Source: Minisyncoccota bacterium
GTDB taxonomy: Bacteria; Patescibacteriota; Minisyncoccia; Phycocordibacterales; GCA-2747955
Direction: 5' to 3'
Assembly: GCA_938010795.1 (NCBI GenBank)
Contig: CALLVB010000044.1
Span: 1-15,248, forward strand
DNA: 15,248 bases
In this document: positions 1 to 5,742 of the stretch, one piece after another
Layout: the number at the start of each line of letters is the position of its first letter
Position numbering within the stretch: position 1 is the first letter of the stretch
Program-made: the position numbers and the translations under genes
The notes under the pieces: generated by a model
The model's database searches: none
Told to the model about the DNA's origin: nothing
The model's input: only the letters and a program-made list of their open reading frames with translations

Positions 1-17
1 TTACAAATTAGTTGATC

Positions 18-494
18 ATGATTAAGAAGAGGCAAAAAGAAATATTTTTAGAAGCTCTTGAGAATGGGGCTAATATTACTATGGCCGCTAAAAAGGCGAA
101 CATATCTCGAGCCACCGTCTATCGACACATGCAGGGATCAGTTCGGTTTAAAAGAAAAGTTGAGTTAGCGCAAGAGTTATCAAATTCATATATTGGTGAT
201 TTAGCTGAGAGCAAGCTTTTGCAAAATGTAAATAATAATCATTTTCCTTCTATCAAACTCGCACTGGAGAAAAATCATCCCAAATATAAGAAAAAGAGTT
301 TCTATGAAAGACCTATTGAGAGGGAAGATGAATACAGTATCCCTCAGGAGGAAAAAGAAGAGTCAGAGAGATTTATGAGGGCAATGTTTGGAGGATCAAA
401 GAAAAACCCTATAGAGGATAATCCTTGGAGTCATACTAATAAGAATCTGCTAGATCAAAAGGATCCTGACCACGAGCAAGAATTTCAAGAATAA
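18..494 (+). CDS. Phage-type helix-turn-helix protein (terminase small subunit-like / phBC6A51-like)
   Basis: A 158-aa, charged, soluble protein. Residues about 5-42 form a helix-turn-helix (…NITMAAKKANISRATVYRH…), in which an alanine-rich helix is followed by a recognition helix with the TVYRHM signature. The next part (AESKLLQNVNNNHFPSIKLAL and then KNHPKY) resembles the region after the HTH in phage small-terminase and phBC6A51 homeodomain-like proteins, where a helix precedes a 'lkk.P.Y' stretch. The C-terminus is acidic and low-complexity. I chose ATG 18; an in-frame TTG at 12 is possible, and the true start could lie upstream of the window. The 3' end overlaps the convergent neighbour by 59 bp. 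DNA binding is well supported; a packaging role is not, because no large terminase or capsid gene is visible. It may be a remnant of a mobile element or a stand-alone regulator. Confidence 0.6.
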   Translation: MIKKRQKEIFLEALENGANITMAAKKANISRATVYRHMQGSVRFKRKVELAQELSNSYIGDLAESKLLQNVNNNHFPSIKLALEKNHPKYKKKSFYERPIEREDEYSIPQEEKEESERFMRAMFGGSKKNPIEDNPWSHTNKNLLDQKDPDHEQEFQE

Positions 495-966
495 AGTTGT
501 GAATCATGAGGTTGCCTGGGATAGAGAAGACCATGCTCTTTTTTCTGTTTGAGGCATTTACTTCAAAGTCTTTCCCGTTCATGTTGAAGCGTGTAATTTT
601 TGATAGGGGAACATCTCTTGTTTGTTCAGGTCCTGTAAATATTATTCTTTGGTTAGTGATAGTAAGAGTGCCTTGATCCAAGACTTTAAGTTCTTGATGA
701 CTTTGTGATGTACCACTATATTTCCCAATGGTGACACCTTTTGCGACTCGGAAGCCAGCGCCTCCACCAGATGTTTTCCTGACAACCCTTGTTTCTTGTA
801 GGTAACTCCTATTGTATTCAAGAATTGCTTTTTCTCCTTTCTTGAGCATCAGGTTGGTTTGTATTTCTGGCACAGACTTATTATCTGATACAGTTTGTAT
901 ATATTTCTGAGCTTCCTCAGAAGCAACCTCCTTTTTTGAGGGTGCTAACTTAAATGAATTAAACAT
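436..966 (-). CDS. PH-like (bPH/GRAM-type) domain protein, function unknown
   Basis: A 176-aa protein without signal peptide or membrane helix. A charged N-terminal helix (about 10-45) leads into a beta-rich domain starting at LKKGEKAILEY. It contains a glycine-rich turn (GGGAGFRVAKGV, about 67-78) and the hallmark strand pair LTITNQRIIFTG (101-112) followed by VPLSKITRF. This '…T..R.iF.g…..ipl..I..' pattern is typical of bacterial PH and GRAM-like domains, which bind lipid or protein surfaces, but I cannot name a family with certainty. The start ATG 966 lies 15 nt after a TACAAT box and right behind the motif cccgctaaa, which is repeated elsewhere in the adjacent intergenic stretch. The 3' end runs 59 bp into the end of the convergent HTH gene. 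The role is unknown; the domain assignment is moderate. Confidence 0.6.
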   Translation of the reverse strand: MFNSFKLAPSKKEVASEEAQKYIQTVSDNKSVPEIQTNLMLKKGEKAILEYNRSYLQETRVVRKTSGGGAGFRVAKGVTIGKYSGTSQSHQELKVLDQGTLTITNQRIIFTGPEQTRDVPLSKITRFNMNGKDFEVNASNRKKSMVFSIPGNLMIHNFILEILARGQDPFDLADSY

Positions 967-981
967 GTTTAGCGGGTTTTA

Positions 982-987
982 ATTGTA
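982..987 (-). promoter_or_regulatory. Candidate -10 box (TACAAT) of the PH-like gene
   Basis: On the minus strand TACAAT is followed by taaaa and then cccgctaaac directly before ATG 966. Transcription would start inside or just before the repeated cccgctaaa motif, leaving a leader of about 9 nt. No convincing -35 box is visible. Confidence 0.4.
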
Positions 988-1068
988 TAAAGATGGGTGA
1001 GCCTTACAGACAGTAGTCTCCTCACCTTCGCGATGTCCGAAGACACCCATACCCAATAAATTGGATAT

Positions 1069-1077
1069 GACCCGCTA
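1069..1077 (+). repeat. Left 9-bp candidate attachment core (gacccgcta)
   Basis: Identical to 7076-7084 in the same orientation. The two copies enclose the recombinase and the entire copper operon and nothing else. Short identities of this size are typical of serine-integrase attachment sites, but nine bases can recur by chance. Confidence 0.35.
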
Positions 1078-1115
1078 AAGTGACTCCGATGAGGAGGCTA
1101 CTGTACTTTAGCGGG
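1071..1115. repeat. Perfect inverted repeat cccgctaaag / ctttagcggg
   Basis: Two perfect 10-bp arms (1071-1080 and 1106-1115) enclose 25 nt that include gaggagg. The left arm can pair alternatively with tttagcggg at 968-976, so two mutually exclusive stem-loops are possible. Confidence 0.8.
1073..1092 (+). repeat. 20-bp direct repeat, copy 1
   Basis: Matches 1213-1232 at 19 of 20 positions, with a centre-to-centre distance of 140 bp. Downstream of this copy the same gtgact…atg context opens only a nine-codon frame, so it looks like a duplicated control or recombination site and not a gene start. Confidence 0.75.
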
Positions 1116-1122
1116 TAGAAAC

Positions 1123-1128
1123 ATTATA
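1123..1128 (-). promoter_or_regulatory. Candidate -10 box (TATAAT) reading toward the repeat region
   Basis: On the minus strand a consensus TATAAT is followed seven nt later by cccgctaaag, the same order (-10, short gap, cccgctaaa) as upstream of the PH-like gene. A transcript from here would begin with the 1106-1115/1071-1080 hairpin. No clear -35 box is seen. Confidence 0.35.
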
Positions 1129-1212
1129 CCTCACTACTATTATTACTGGTACTCGTTTATCGACTAGTTACCAACTAGCCCTAGTGGGGTGTCTGTGTCA
1201 TTAATGTAGTCA

Positions 1213-1232
1213 CGCTAAAGTGACTCGGATGA
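1213..1232 (+). repeat. 20-bp direct repeat, copy 2, covering the recombinase start codon
   Basis: Second copy of the repeat at 1073-1092, with one mismatch (c to g). It is preceded by agtcac, which makes an 18-bp dyad agtcac-N6-gtgact at 1208-1225 ending three bases before ATG 1229. That position would suit an autorepression site. Confidence 0.7.
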
Positions 1233-2527
1233 ATAATCAAATACAAGAAAAAGTTAAATATTGTTTGTACGCCAGAAAAAGTACAGAACAAGATGAAAAA
1301 CAAGCTCTGTCTATAGAATCTCAAATAAAAGAGATGACCGATATAGCTACTCGTGATGGTTTAGATATTATAGAAATTAAAAAAGAATCACACTCAGCAA
1401 AAGCAGCAGGACAACGTCCAGTCTTTGAAGAAATAATCAGAGAAATACAAAGTGGTAAGTTCACAGGTATCATGACCTGGGCACCTGATCGTATTGCTCG
1501 TAATGCGGGAGACCTCGGAAGAGTTGTGGATCTTTTTGATCAAAAGAAACTGATTGAGATACGTACCTATTCACAATCATTTAAAGACAACCCAAACGAG
1601 AAGTTTCTACTCATGATCCTTGGTTCACAAGCAAAACTTGAGAACGACCAAAAGAGCCAAAACGTAAAGAGAGGAATGAGAGCACGATGCGAACTAGGCT
1701 TCTACCCTTGTGTAGCACCAACAGGATATCTCAATGATCCCGACAAGAATATGCCAGGGAATATATTGATTGATCCCAAACGTGCAAAAACAATCAAAGA
1801 AGTATTTGAAAAGATTGGTAATGAATCATGGAGTGGTAGGCAAACATGTATCTGGCTCAAAGATGTAAAGAATTACAAAACAAGAACAGGTAAGCATCTG
1901 ACACTTTCAAACATATATACAGTCACCAGAAATACTTTTTACTACGGAACATTTGAATATCCACGAGGTAGTGACAACTGGTATCGGGGATTACACGAAC
2001 CACTCATCACCAAAGAACTATTTGATCGAGTACAAGAGACTCTGCAAGGGAGATATGTACCCAAAACAGAATCAAAGGAGTTTGCATTCACAAGGCTCAT
2101 CAAGTGTGGAGAATGTCAGTCAGGGATTACGGCTGATGAGAAGTTTAAGAAACTGAAAGACGGGTCAGTCAACAGACACGTGTACTACAGATGCACCAAA
2201 AGCAAAGACTCACATTGTAAAAACAAGCCACTTAATGAAACAAAGATGATCGAGGAACTGATCAAGCTCATGGATTTTGTAAAACTAGACGAACTGGGAG
2301 TAGTAGAGCAAATCAAAGAGGAGTTGAATAGATACAACAAATTTAAGACAGGTGTGTTTGGATCAAGCCAAGAAAAAGTAGATGTAAAAGATGCAGATAT
2401 ACGAAACTATATGAAATACATACTGAAAGATGGTGGCATTACAGAGAAACGAGAGCTACTTTCTGAGATACAAGAAGAGATATTGTTATCGAACAAGAAG
2501 TTGTTTTTGCAAGGCAAATTATTCTAA
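1229..2527 (+). CDS. Serine recombinase (resolvase + recombinase + zinc-ribbon domains)
   Basis: A 432-aa site-specific recombinase. The N-terminal catalytic domain (about 8-150) opens with YCLYARKSTE, in which Ser18 is the expected nucleophile, and carries the conserved DRIAR segment (Arg88, Arg91). The 'recombinase' DNA-binding domain follows (about 160-275, including the PTGYLND turn). A zinc ribbon comes next, with ligands Cys293, Cys296, Cys322 and Cys330. The C-terminal tail of about 95 residues is short compared with large phage integrases. I prefer ATG 1229; GTG 1220 is an in-frame alternative. No Shine-Dalgarno or clear promoter is seen, and the start lies inside a repeated 20-bp sequence. 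It sits directly before the copper operon on the same strand. The family catalyses integration and excision of DNA between short attachment sites, so it may mobilise the adjacent genes. The enzyme call is certain; its substrate is inferred. Confidence 0.95.
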   Translation: MNNQIQEKVKYCLYARKSTEQDEKQALSIESQIKEMTDIATRDGLDIIEIKKESHSAKAAGQRPVFEEIIREIQSGKFTGIMTWAPDRIARNAGDLGRVVDLFDQKKLIEIRTYSQSFKDNPNEKFLLMILGSQAKLENDQKSQNVKRGMRARCELGFYPCVAPTGYLNDPDKNMPGNILIDPKRAKTIKEVFEKIGNESWSGRQTCIWLKDVKNYKTRTGKHLTLSNIYTVTRNTFYYGTFEYPRGSDNWYRGLHEPLITKELFDRVQETLQGRYVPKTESKEFAFTRLIKCGECQSGITADEKFKKLKDGSVNRHVYYRCTKSKDSHCKNKPLNETKMIEELIKLMDFVKLDELGVVEQIKEELNRYNKFKTGVFGSSQEKVDVKDADIRNYMKYILKDGGITEKRELLSEIQEEILLSNKKLFLQGKLF

Positions 2528-2531
2528 ATCA

Positions 2532-2560
2532 TTGCATTATACCCCTAGGGGGTATATACT
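2532..2560 (+). promoter_or_regulatory. Copper-operon promoter: TTGCAT - 17 bp - TATACT
   Basis: The -35 box is at 2532-2537 and the -10 box at 2555-2560, with optimal 17-bp spacing. The csoR ATG begins six nt after the -10 box, so the start site would fall on or next to the A of the ATG, giving a leaderless mRNA. The spacer is filled almost exactly by the CsoR operator. Confidence 0.75.
2538..2556. promoter_or_regulatory. CsoR operator (copper-responsive)
   Basis: A 19-bp dyad with perfect 8-bp arms tatacccc and ggggtata around tag. It matches the AT-flanked C/G-tract operators bound by CsoR-family repressors, such as the one before Bacillus copZA. It lies between -35 and -10 and overlaps the first bases of the -10 box, so bound CsoR would block RNA polymerase. 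The adjacent gene encodes a CsoR with the full Cu(I) ligand set, which supports copper autoregulation. Confidence 0.88.
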
Positions 2561-2566
2561 ATCTGC

Positions 2567-2827
2567 ATGAAAGAAAGTAAACAACCATGTCTTACAAGAC
2601 TTAAAAAAATTGAAGGACAAGTTCGAGGCCTACAAAAGATGATAGAAGAAGATGCCTACTGCATAGACATCATTACTCAAACGAGTGCTGTTCGCAGTGC
2701 CCTTAAATCTCTTGAAGACGTAATGCTGGAGAGTCACTTACAGTCTTGTGTAATTAACCAGGTTAAGAACGGCCAAGAAGATAAGGCTGTGTCAGAGATT
2801 CTCAAGGTGTATAAATTAAAACGATAG
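2567..2827 (+). CDS. csoR: Copper-sensing transcriptional repressor CsoR
   Basis: An 86-aa all-helical repressor of the CsoR/RcnR family, normal in length. The family signature LxRLKKIEGQVRGLQKMIEE is near the N-terminus. The Cu(I) ligands of CsoR are all present: Cys32 (DAYCIDII), His57 and Cys61 (ESHLQSCV). This C-H-C set separates it from nickel (RcnR) and formaldehyde (FrmR) sensors. In the family, apo-CsoR binds its operator and Cu(I) binding releases it. The matching operator lies just upstream at 2538-2556. It is the first gene of the operon; the next start codon follows its TAG after one base. The mRNA is predicted to be leaderless. Confidence 0.95.
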   Translation: MKESKQPCLTRLKKIEGQVRGLQKMIEEDAYCIDIITQTSAVRSALKSLEDVMLESHLQSCVINQVKNGQEDKAVSEILKVYKLKR

Positions 2828-2828
2828 T

Positions 2829-3110
2829 ATGCAACTCAAAGAACTATTACAAAAACAAATGAAAGGTGAGGTTGCTATTGTAGATGTGAGGAACGAAGAT
2901 GAGCATAAAGCAAATAACCCTCTTTCGTCTGTAAATATTCCACTTGCTTCTTTGGGATCAAACCCAGAACAAATAAAAAGTTTTGATAAACAAGTGGTGT
3001 TGGTTTGTTTGTCGGGGAGACGTTCAGAGATTGCACAAGAAACTATTAGACACGCCCTTGATATTGAAATTGATATTCTCGAAGACGGATTACAAGCCTT
3101 ATTACAATAA
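2829..3110 (+). CDS. Single-domain rhodanese (sulfurtransferase)
   Basis: A 93-aa single rhodanese domain. It has the IVDVRNEDEHK strand-helix near residues 17-27, a central IPLASL segment, and the active-site loop CLSGRRS with catalytic Cys60 carrying the persulfide. The domain fills the whole protein, with no signal peptide, so it should act in the cytoplasm. One base separates it from csoR and one from the next gene, so translational coupling is likely. Rhodaneses are frequent companions of CsoR-family regulators; there they probably handle reactive sulfur or sulfur transfer to metal-binding thiols. The substrate is not determinable here. Confidence 0.9.
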   Translation: MQLKELLQKQMKGEVAIVDVRNEDEHKANNPLSSVNIPLASLGSNPEQIKSFDKQVVLVCLSGRRSEIAQETIRHALDIEIDILEDGLQALLQ

Positions 3111-3111
3111 T

Positions 3112-3609
3112 ATGATTAAAGAAAAGTACACAATTAAAGATTTTTTACCTCTCATTGCAATATTTACAGGAATTATCATCTTGTCACTTTTGTGGGTGAA
3201 TGCATTCTCAGGGGGGTTCATGAGGTGGATGGAAGTATTTATGGGATTATTTTTTGTGGTGTTTGGTTTCTTTAAGGTATTTAACCTCAAAGGATTTGCA
3301 GATGCATATCGCATGTATGACGTAATTGCGATGAAATACCCAAAATATGGGTATGTATATTCATTTATAGAATTAGTATTAGGAGTACTGTATCTACTAG
3401 GGATATTCTCATTGTTTACAAACATAGCTACATTACTTGTGATGAGTATCTCCGCTGCAGGAGTGTATTTAAAACTTAAGAAGAAAGAGAAAATAATGTG
3501 TGCTTGTTTAGGAGTGGTCTTCAAAGTCCCAATGACATGGGTTACTTTAACTGAGGATTTACTTATGGCTTTGATGGCAGGAGTTATGTTGTTACTAATT
3601 TTAATTTAG
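3112..3609 (+). CDS. MauE/DoxX-like redox-associated membrane protein
   Basis: A 165-aa integral membrane protein with about four helices. The first is at about 12-32, followed by the conserved VFGFFKVFNLKGFADAYRMY stretch (about 50-70), a helix rich in FIELVLGVLYLLG, another around 107-125, and a final helix after residue 140. A Cys pair in the loop MCACLGVVF (about 130) fits the redox-active cysteines found in MauE/DoxX-type proteins. I start at ATG 3112, one base after the rhodanese stop. A longer frame open from 2983 only overlaps the rhodanese in another frame. Family members next to copper or mercury genes are thought to supply or transport reducing equivalents for thiols; the exact job is unknown. 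Confidence 0.78.
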   Translation: MIKEKYTIKDFLPLIAIFTGIIILSLLWVNAFSGGFMRWMEVFMGLFFVVFGFFKVFNLKGFADAYRMYDVIAMKYPKYGYVYSFIELVLGVLYLLGIFSLFTNIATLLVMSISAAGVYLKLKKKEKIMCACLGVVFKVPMTWVTLTEDLLMALMAGVMLLLILI

Positions 3610-3613
3610 ATAT

Positions 3614-3808
3614 ATGAATACAAAGATAATTGCAGGAATCATTCTAGTAACAGCCTTGGCTTTTGGAGCATGGTTTGTTCTAGGAAAAAGCAAGTCACAA
3701 GTACCAGAGACATTTCAGTATGCAGAAGGGGTTCCCTGTCACTCAATGGGTGGATTCTATATGGGTGAATGTGAGTTTGATAAGGACGGTAATCCAACAA
3801 ACCTATAA
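3614..3808 (+). CDS. Small membrane-anchored Cys-His-Met peptide, putative copper-binding
   Basis: A 64-aa protein with an N-terminal membrane helix (about 4-23) and a short outward tail carrying the motif GVPCHSMGGFYMGEC (40-54), with Cys42, His43, Met45, Met50 and Cys53. These are soft-metal ligands suited to Cu(I). The start ATG 3614 follows the previous stop after four bases, and no ribosome binding site is visible. The same helix-plus-motif unit recurs in the following multicopper oxidase (residues about 70-134), and the two are clearly related even at DNA level around their first codons (3614 and 4018). I know no named family for it. A copper-scavenging or copper-delivery role is inferred from the ligands and the operon. 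Confidence 0.8.
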   Translation: MNTKIIAGIILVTALAFGAWFVLGKSKSQVPETFQYAEGVPCHSMGGFYMGECEFDKDGNPTNL

Positions 3809-3810
3809 AT

Positions 3811-5733
3811 ATGAAAAAAGAATTAGAAGAAAAAATGGGACTAGTTGGTGTGGTGATTGGGTTTTGTCTCTTGGTCATGCATGCCATACACCTACCGCTC
3901 ATACTACTGGGTACAGCAGGGTTTGGTGGATCAGTAATGATGAACTCATGGTGGGTGCAAGGAATAGGAGCAGTGATAACAATTATCAGTATCGTAATGT
4001 TAGTTAAAAACAAAAGTATGAAAACAAAAATAATGGCAGGAATAATAATAGTTGTGGGGTTGATTGCCTTGGTTGGTTTCGCATGGTCAAACATGGTTGC
4101 ACAGATGAAGGCTGATACTGAAAATGCTCGACTAACTGGAGAGATGGCAGGTTTCCCATGTCATCAAATGGGTGGTGCTTGGATGGGAGACTGTGTGTAC
4201 GGTGAAGACGGAGAGGTTTTGTTTGGCCCTGACGGCCAACCAATCTCTCCACAAGGTTCTGTAGGTACGATGGACCAACAAGGTGAGATTTTTAATACTG
4301 ATACAAATGGTTTGCCTGAGGTGAAAGAAACCCAAGTTGTTGACCTTAAAGATGGTGATATATTTGAACTAGCAGCTGGATATGTAAAACAAACAATCGA
4401 TGGAAAAGAAGTACGGCGTTTGGCATACAACGGGATGATTCCAGGCCCAACGATTCGGACAGAGAAAGGTGCACGGGTCACGGTTAACTTTGCAAATAAT
4501 TTAGATATAAACACGACTGTCCATGCTCATGGACTACGAGGCGAAGATACATATGATGGAGTACCTATTGAAATGGGTGGTAAACAAGAACCGATGAAGC
4601 CAGGTGAGACATTTACCTATCAGTGGGATTTTCCTGACACAGGACTGTTTTGGTATCACCCACACATTCGTACTGACTACACAACAGACGCAGGATTACA
4701 GGGTAATTTTTGGGTGACCGAAGATGGGTACTGGAATGATGTAGACCGAGAAGAATTATTGGTATTGGATGACTACACCCCTGAGGAACCGTTTTTTATC
4801 ACAAAGGCAGTTAAAACATTGATGGGTCGTTTTGGAACAGTAATGCTGGTGAATAATAAAGAAAACTATAATCTAGACGTGACCACAGGAGAGACAGTAC
4901 GTTTCTATATGACTAATACAGCAAACACTCGTACTTTTGATGTGAAGATTGCTGATACACAAATAAAATTAGTTGGTTCTGATATTGGACGTATTGAGCA
5001 AGAGAGGCTAGTGGAGAGTATTATTATTTCTCCTTCGGAGCGATACATCTTCGAGGCACAACTTACAAACCCAGGAGTATACAAAATTACCAGTAGAGAC
5101 AGAGATTTAGGAACAATTACTGTTTCAGGAGAATCAATAGAGTCAAAAGACTTTTCTATTCTACGAACAAATACAGAAAGTGTAAGTGCGATTGATGACG
5201 TATTGCAAGAACTACTCGTTCGGAAAGCAGACAAGCGATTGACCATAGATATAGATATGCCATCAATGGCAGGAATGATGATGGACGACAGCATGGTGGA
5301 TGGCGAACATGGAACAAAAACACCACATGGAGACGAAGGCATTGAATGGGAAGATGAGATGGCGGCAATGAATGCTGTTTCTGACGCAGACTCTGTGACA
5401 TGGATACTGCGAGACGAAGACACAGGTAAAGAAAATAGAGATATTAGTTGGTCGTTTGAAAAGGACTCGTTAACTAAGATTGAGGTGCATAACGACCCAC
5501 GGTCTATGCATCCTATGCAGCACCCAATTCACTTTCACGGACAGAAATTAGCAGTGATATCACGCAATGGAGTGCCTGTTGAGTCACTACAGTGGGAAGA
5601 TACGGTGCTTCTCAGGACCGGAGAGAAAGTAGAGATAGTGATGCAAGCAACAAACGTAGGGTCTTGGTTGGCACATTGTCACATCAATGAACATGCAGAG
5701 TCAGGAATGAAGTTTAACTTTGAGATAAAGTAA
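3811..5733 (+). CDS. Membrane-anchored multicopper oxidase with N-terminal Cys-His-Met module
   Basis: A 640-aa protein, longer than soluble CueO-type oxidases because of its N-terminus. Residues 9-33 and 48-66 form two membrane helices. Residues 70-93 form a third helix, followed by the module GFPCHQMGGAWMGDC (114-128). Three cupredoxin domains then follow. All copper motifs are present: HAHG (238-241), WYHPH (281-285), HPIHFHG (571-577) and HCHINEHAESGM (622-633), with Cys623 as type-1 ligand and Met633 as axial ligand. The Met/His-rich stretch MPSMAGMMMDDSM (483-495) resembles the substrate-binding Met-rich segment of copper oxidases. It should oxidise Cu(I) or similar reductants with O2 on the outer face of the membrane. 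An internal ATG at 4018 could start a shorter form beginning with the helix-motif unit. The oxidase call is certain; cuprous-oxidase specificity is inferred from the CsoR operon and Met-rich segment. Confidence 0.95.
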   Translation: MKKELEEKMGLVGVVIGFCLLVMHAIHLPLILLGTAGFGGSVMMNSWWVQGIGAVITIISIVMLVKNKSMKTKIMAGIIIVVGLIALVGFAWSNMVAQMKADTENARLTGEMAGFPCHQMGGAWMGDCVYGEDGEVLFGPDGQPISPQGSVGTMDQQGEIFNTDTNGLPEVKETQVVDLKDGDIFELAAGYVKQTIDGKEVRRLAYNGMIPGPTIRTEKGARVTVNFANNLDINTTVHAHGLRGEDTYDGVPIEMGGKQEPMKPGETFTYQWDFPDTGLFWYHPHIRTDYTTDAGLQGNFWVTEDGYWNDVDREELLVLDDYTPEEPFFITKAVKTLMGRFGTVMLVNNKENYNLDVTTGETVRFYMTNTANTRTFDVKIADTQIKLVGSDIGRIEQERLVESIIISPSERYIFEAQLTNPGVYKITSRDRDLGTITVSGESIESKDFSILRTNTESVSAIDDVLQELLVRKADKRLTIDIDMPSMAGMMMDDSMVDGEHGTKTPHGDEGIEWEDEMAAMNAVSDADSVTWILRDEDTGKENRDISWSFEKDSLTKIEVHNDPRSMHPMQHPIHFHGQKLAVISRNGVPVESLQWEDTVLLRTGEKVEIVMQATNVGSWLAHCHINEHAESGMKFNFEIK

Positions 5734-5742
5734 AAATAATAT

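Larger units (their letters stand above)
967..1228. repeat. Repeat-dense intergenic region upstream of the serine recombinase
   Basis: No convincing gene lies here, but the sequence is highly structured. The motif cccgctaaag occurs at 1071-1080, inverted at 1106-1115 (perfect 10-bp arms) and inverted as tttagcggg at 968-976. A 20-bp direct repeat (19/20 identical, beginning cgctaaagtgactc) sits at 1073-1092 and 1213-1232; the second copy covers the recombinase start codon. A 14-nt segment at 1010-1023 is fully complementary to 1091-1104 if one G-U pair is allowed. Shorter arms are atgggtg (993-999) with cacccat (1044-1050), and agtcac (1208-1213) with gtgact (1220-1225). The arrangement fits recombinase binding or attachment sites, an autoregulatory operator set, or a structured RNA. 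The sequence alone does not decide between these. Confidence 0.7.

Noticed and set aside
979..1050. A 23-codon minus-strand frame starting MGVFGHREGEE within the repeat region
   Set aside because: It has no ribosome site or promoter at a sensible distance, it is very short, and it lies wholly inside the palindromic structure. Its coding potential may just reflect the repeats.
1184..1200. A second CsoR-like box in ccctagtgggg
   Set aside because: It lacks the symmetrical AT-flanked C and G tracts and sits before the recombinase with no matching -10 box.
2983..3111. Upstream start for the MauE/DoxX-like protein
   Set aside because: The extension overlaps the rhodanese in another frame and encodes no membrane or family sequence. 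ATG 3112 gives the normal N-terminus with one-base spacing.
4004..5423. Several long antisense frames across the multicopper oxidase gene
   Set aside because: They are shadows of the coding strand, with unrelated Ser/His-rich translations and no promoter or family motif.
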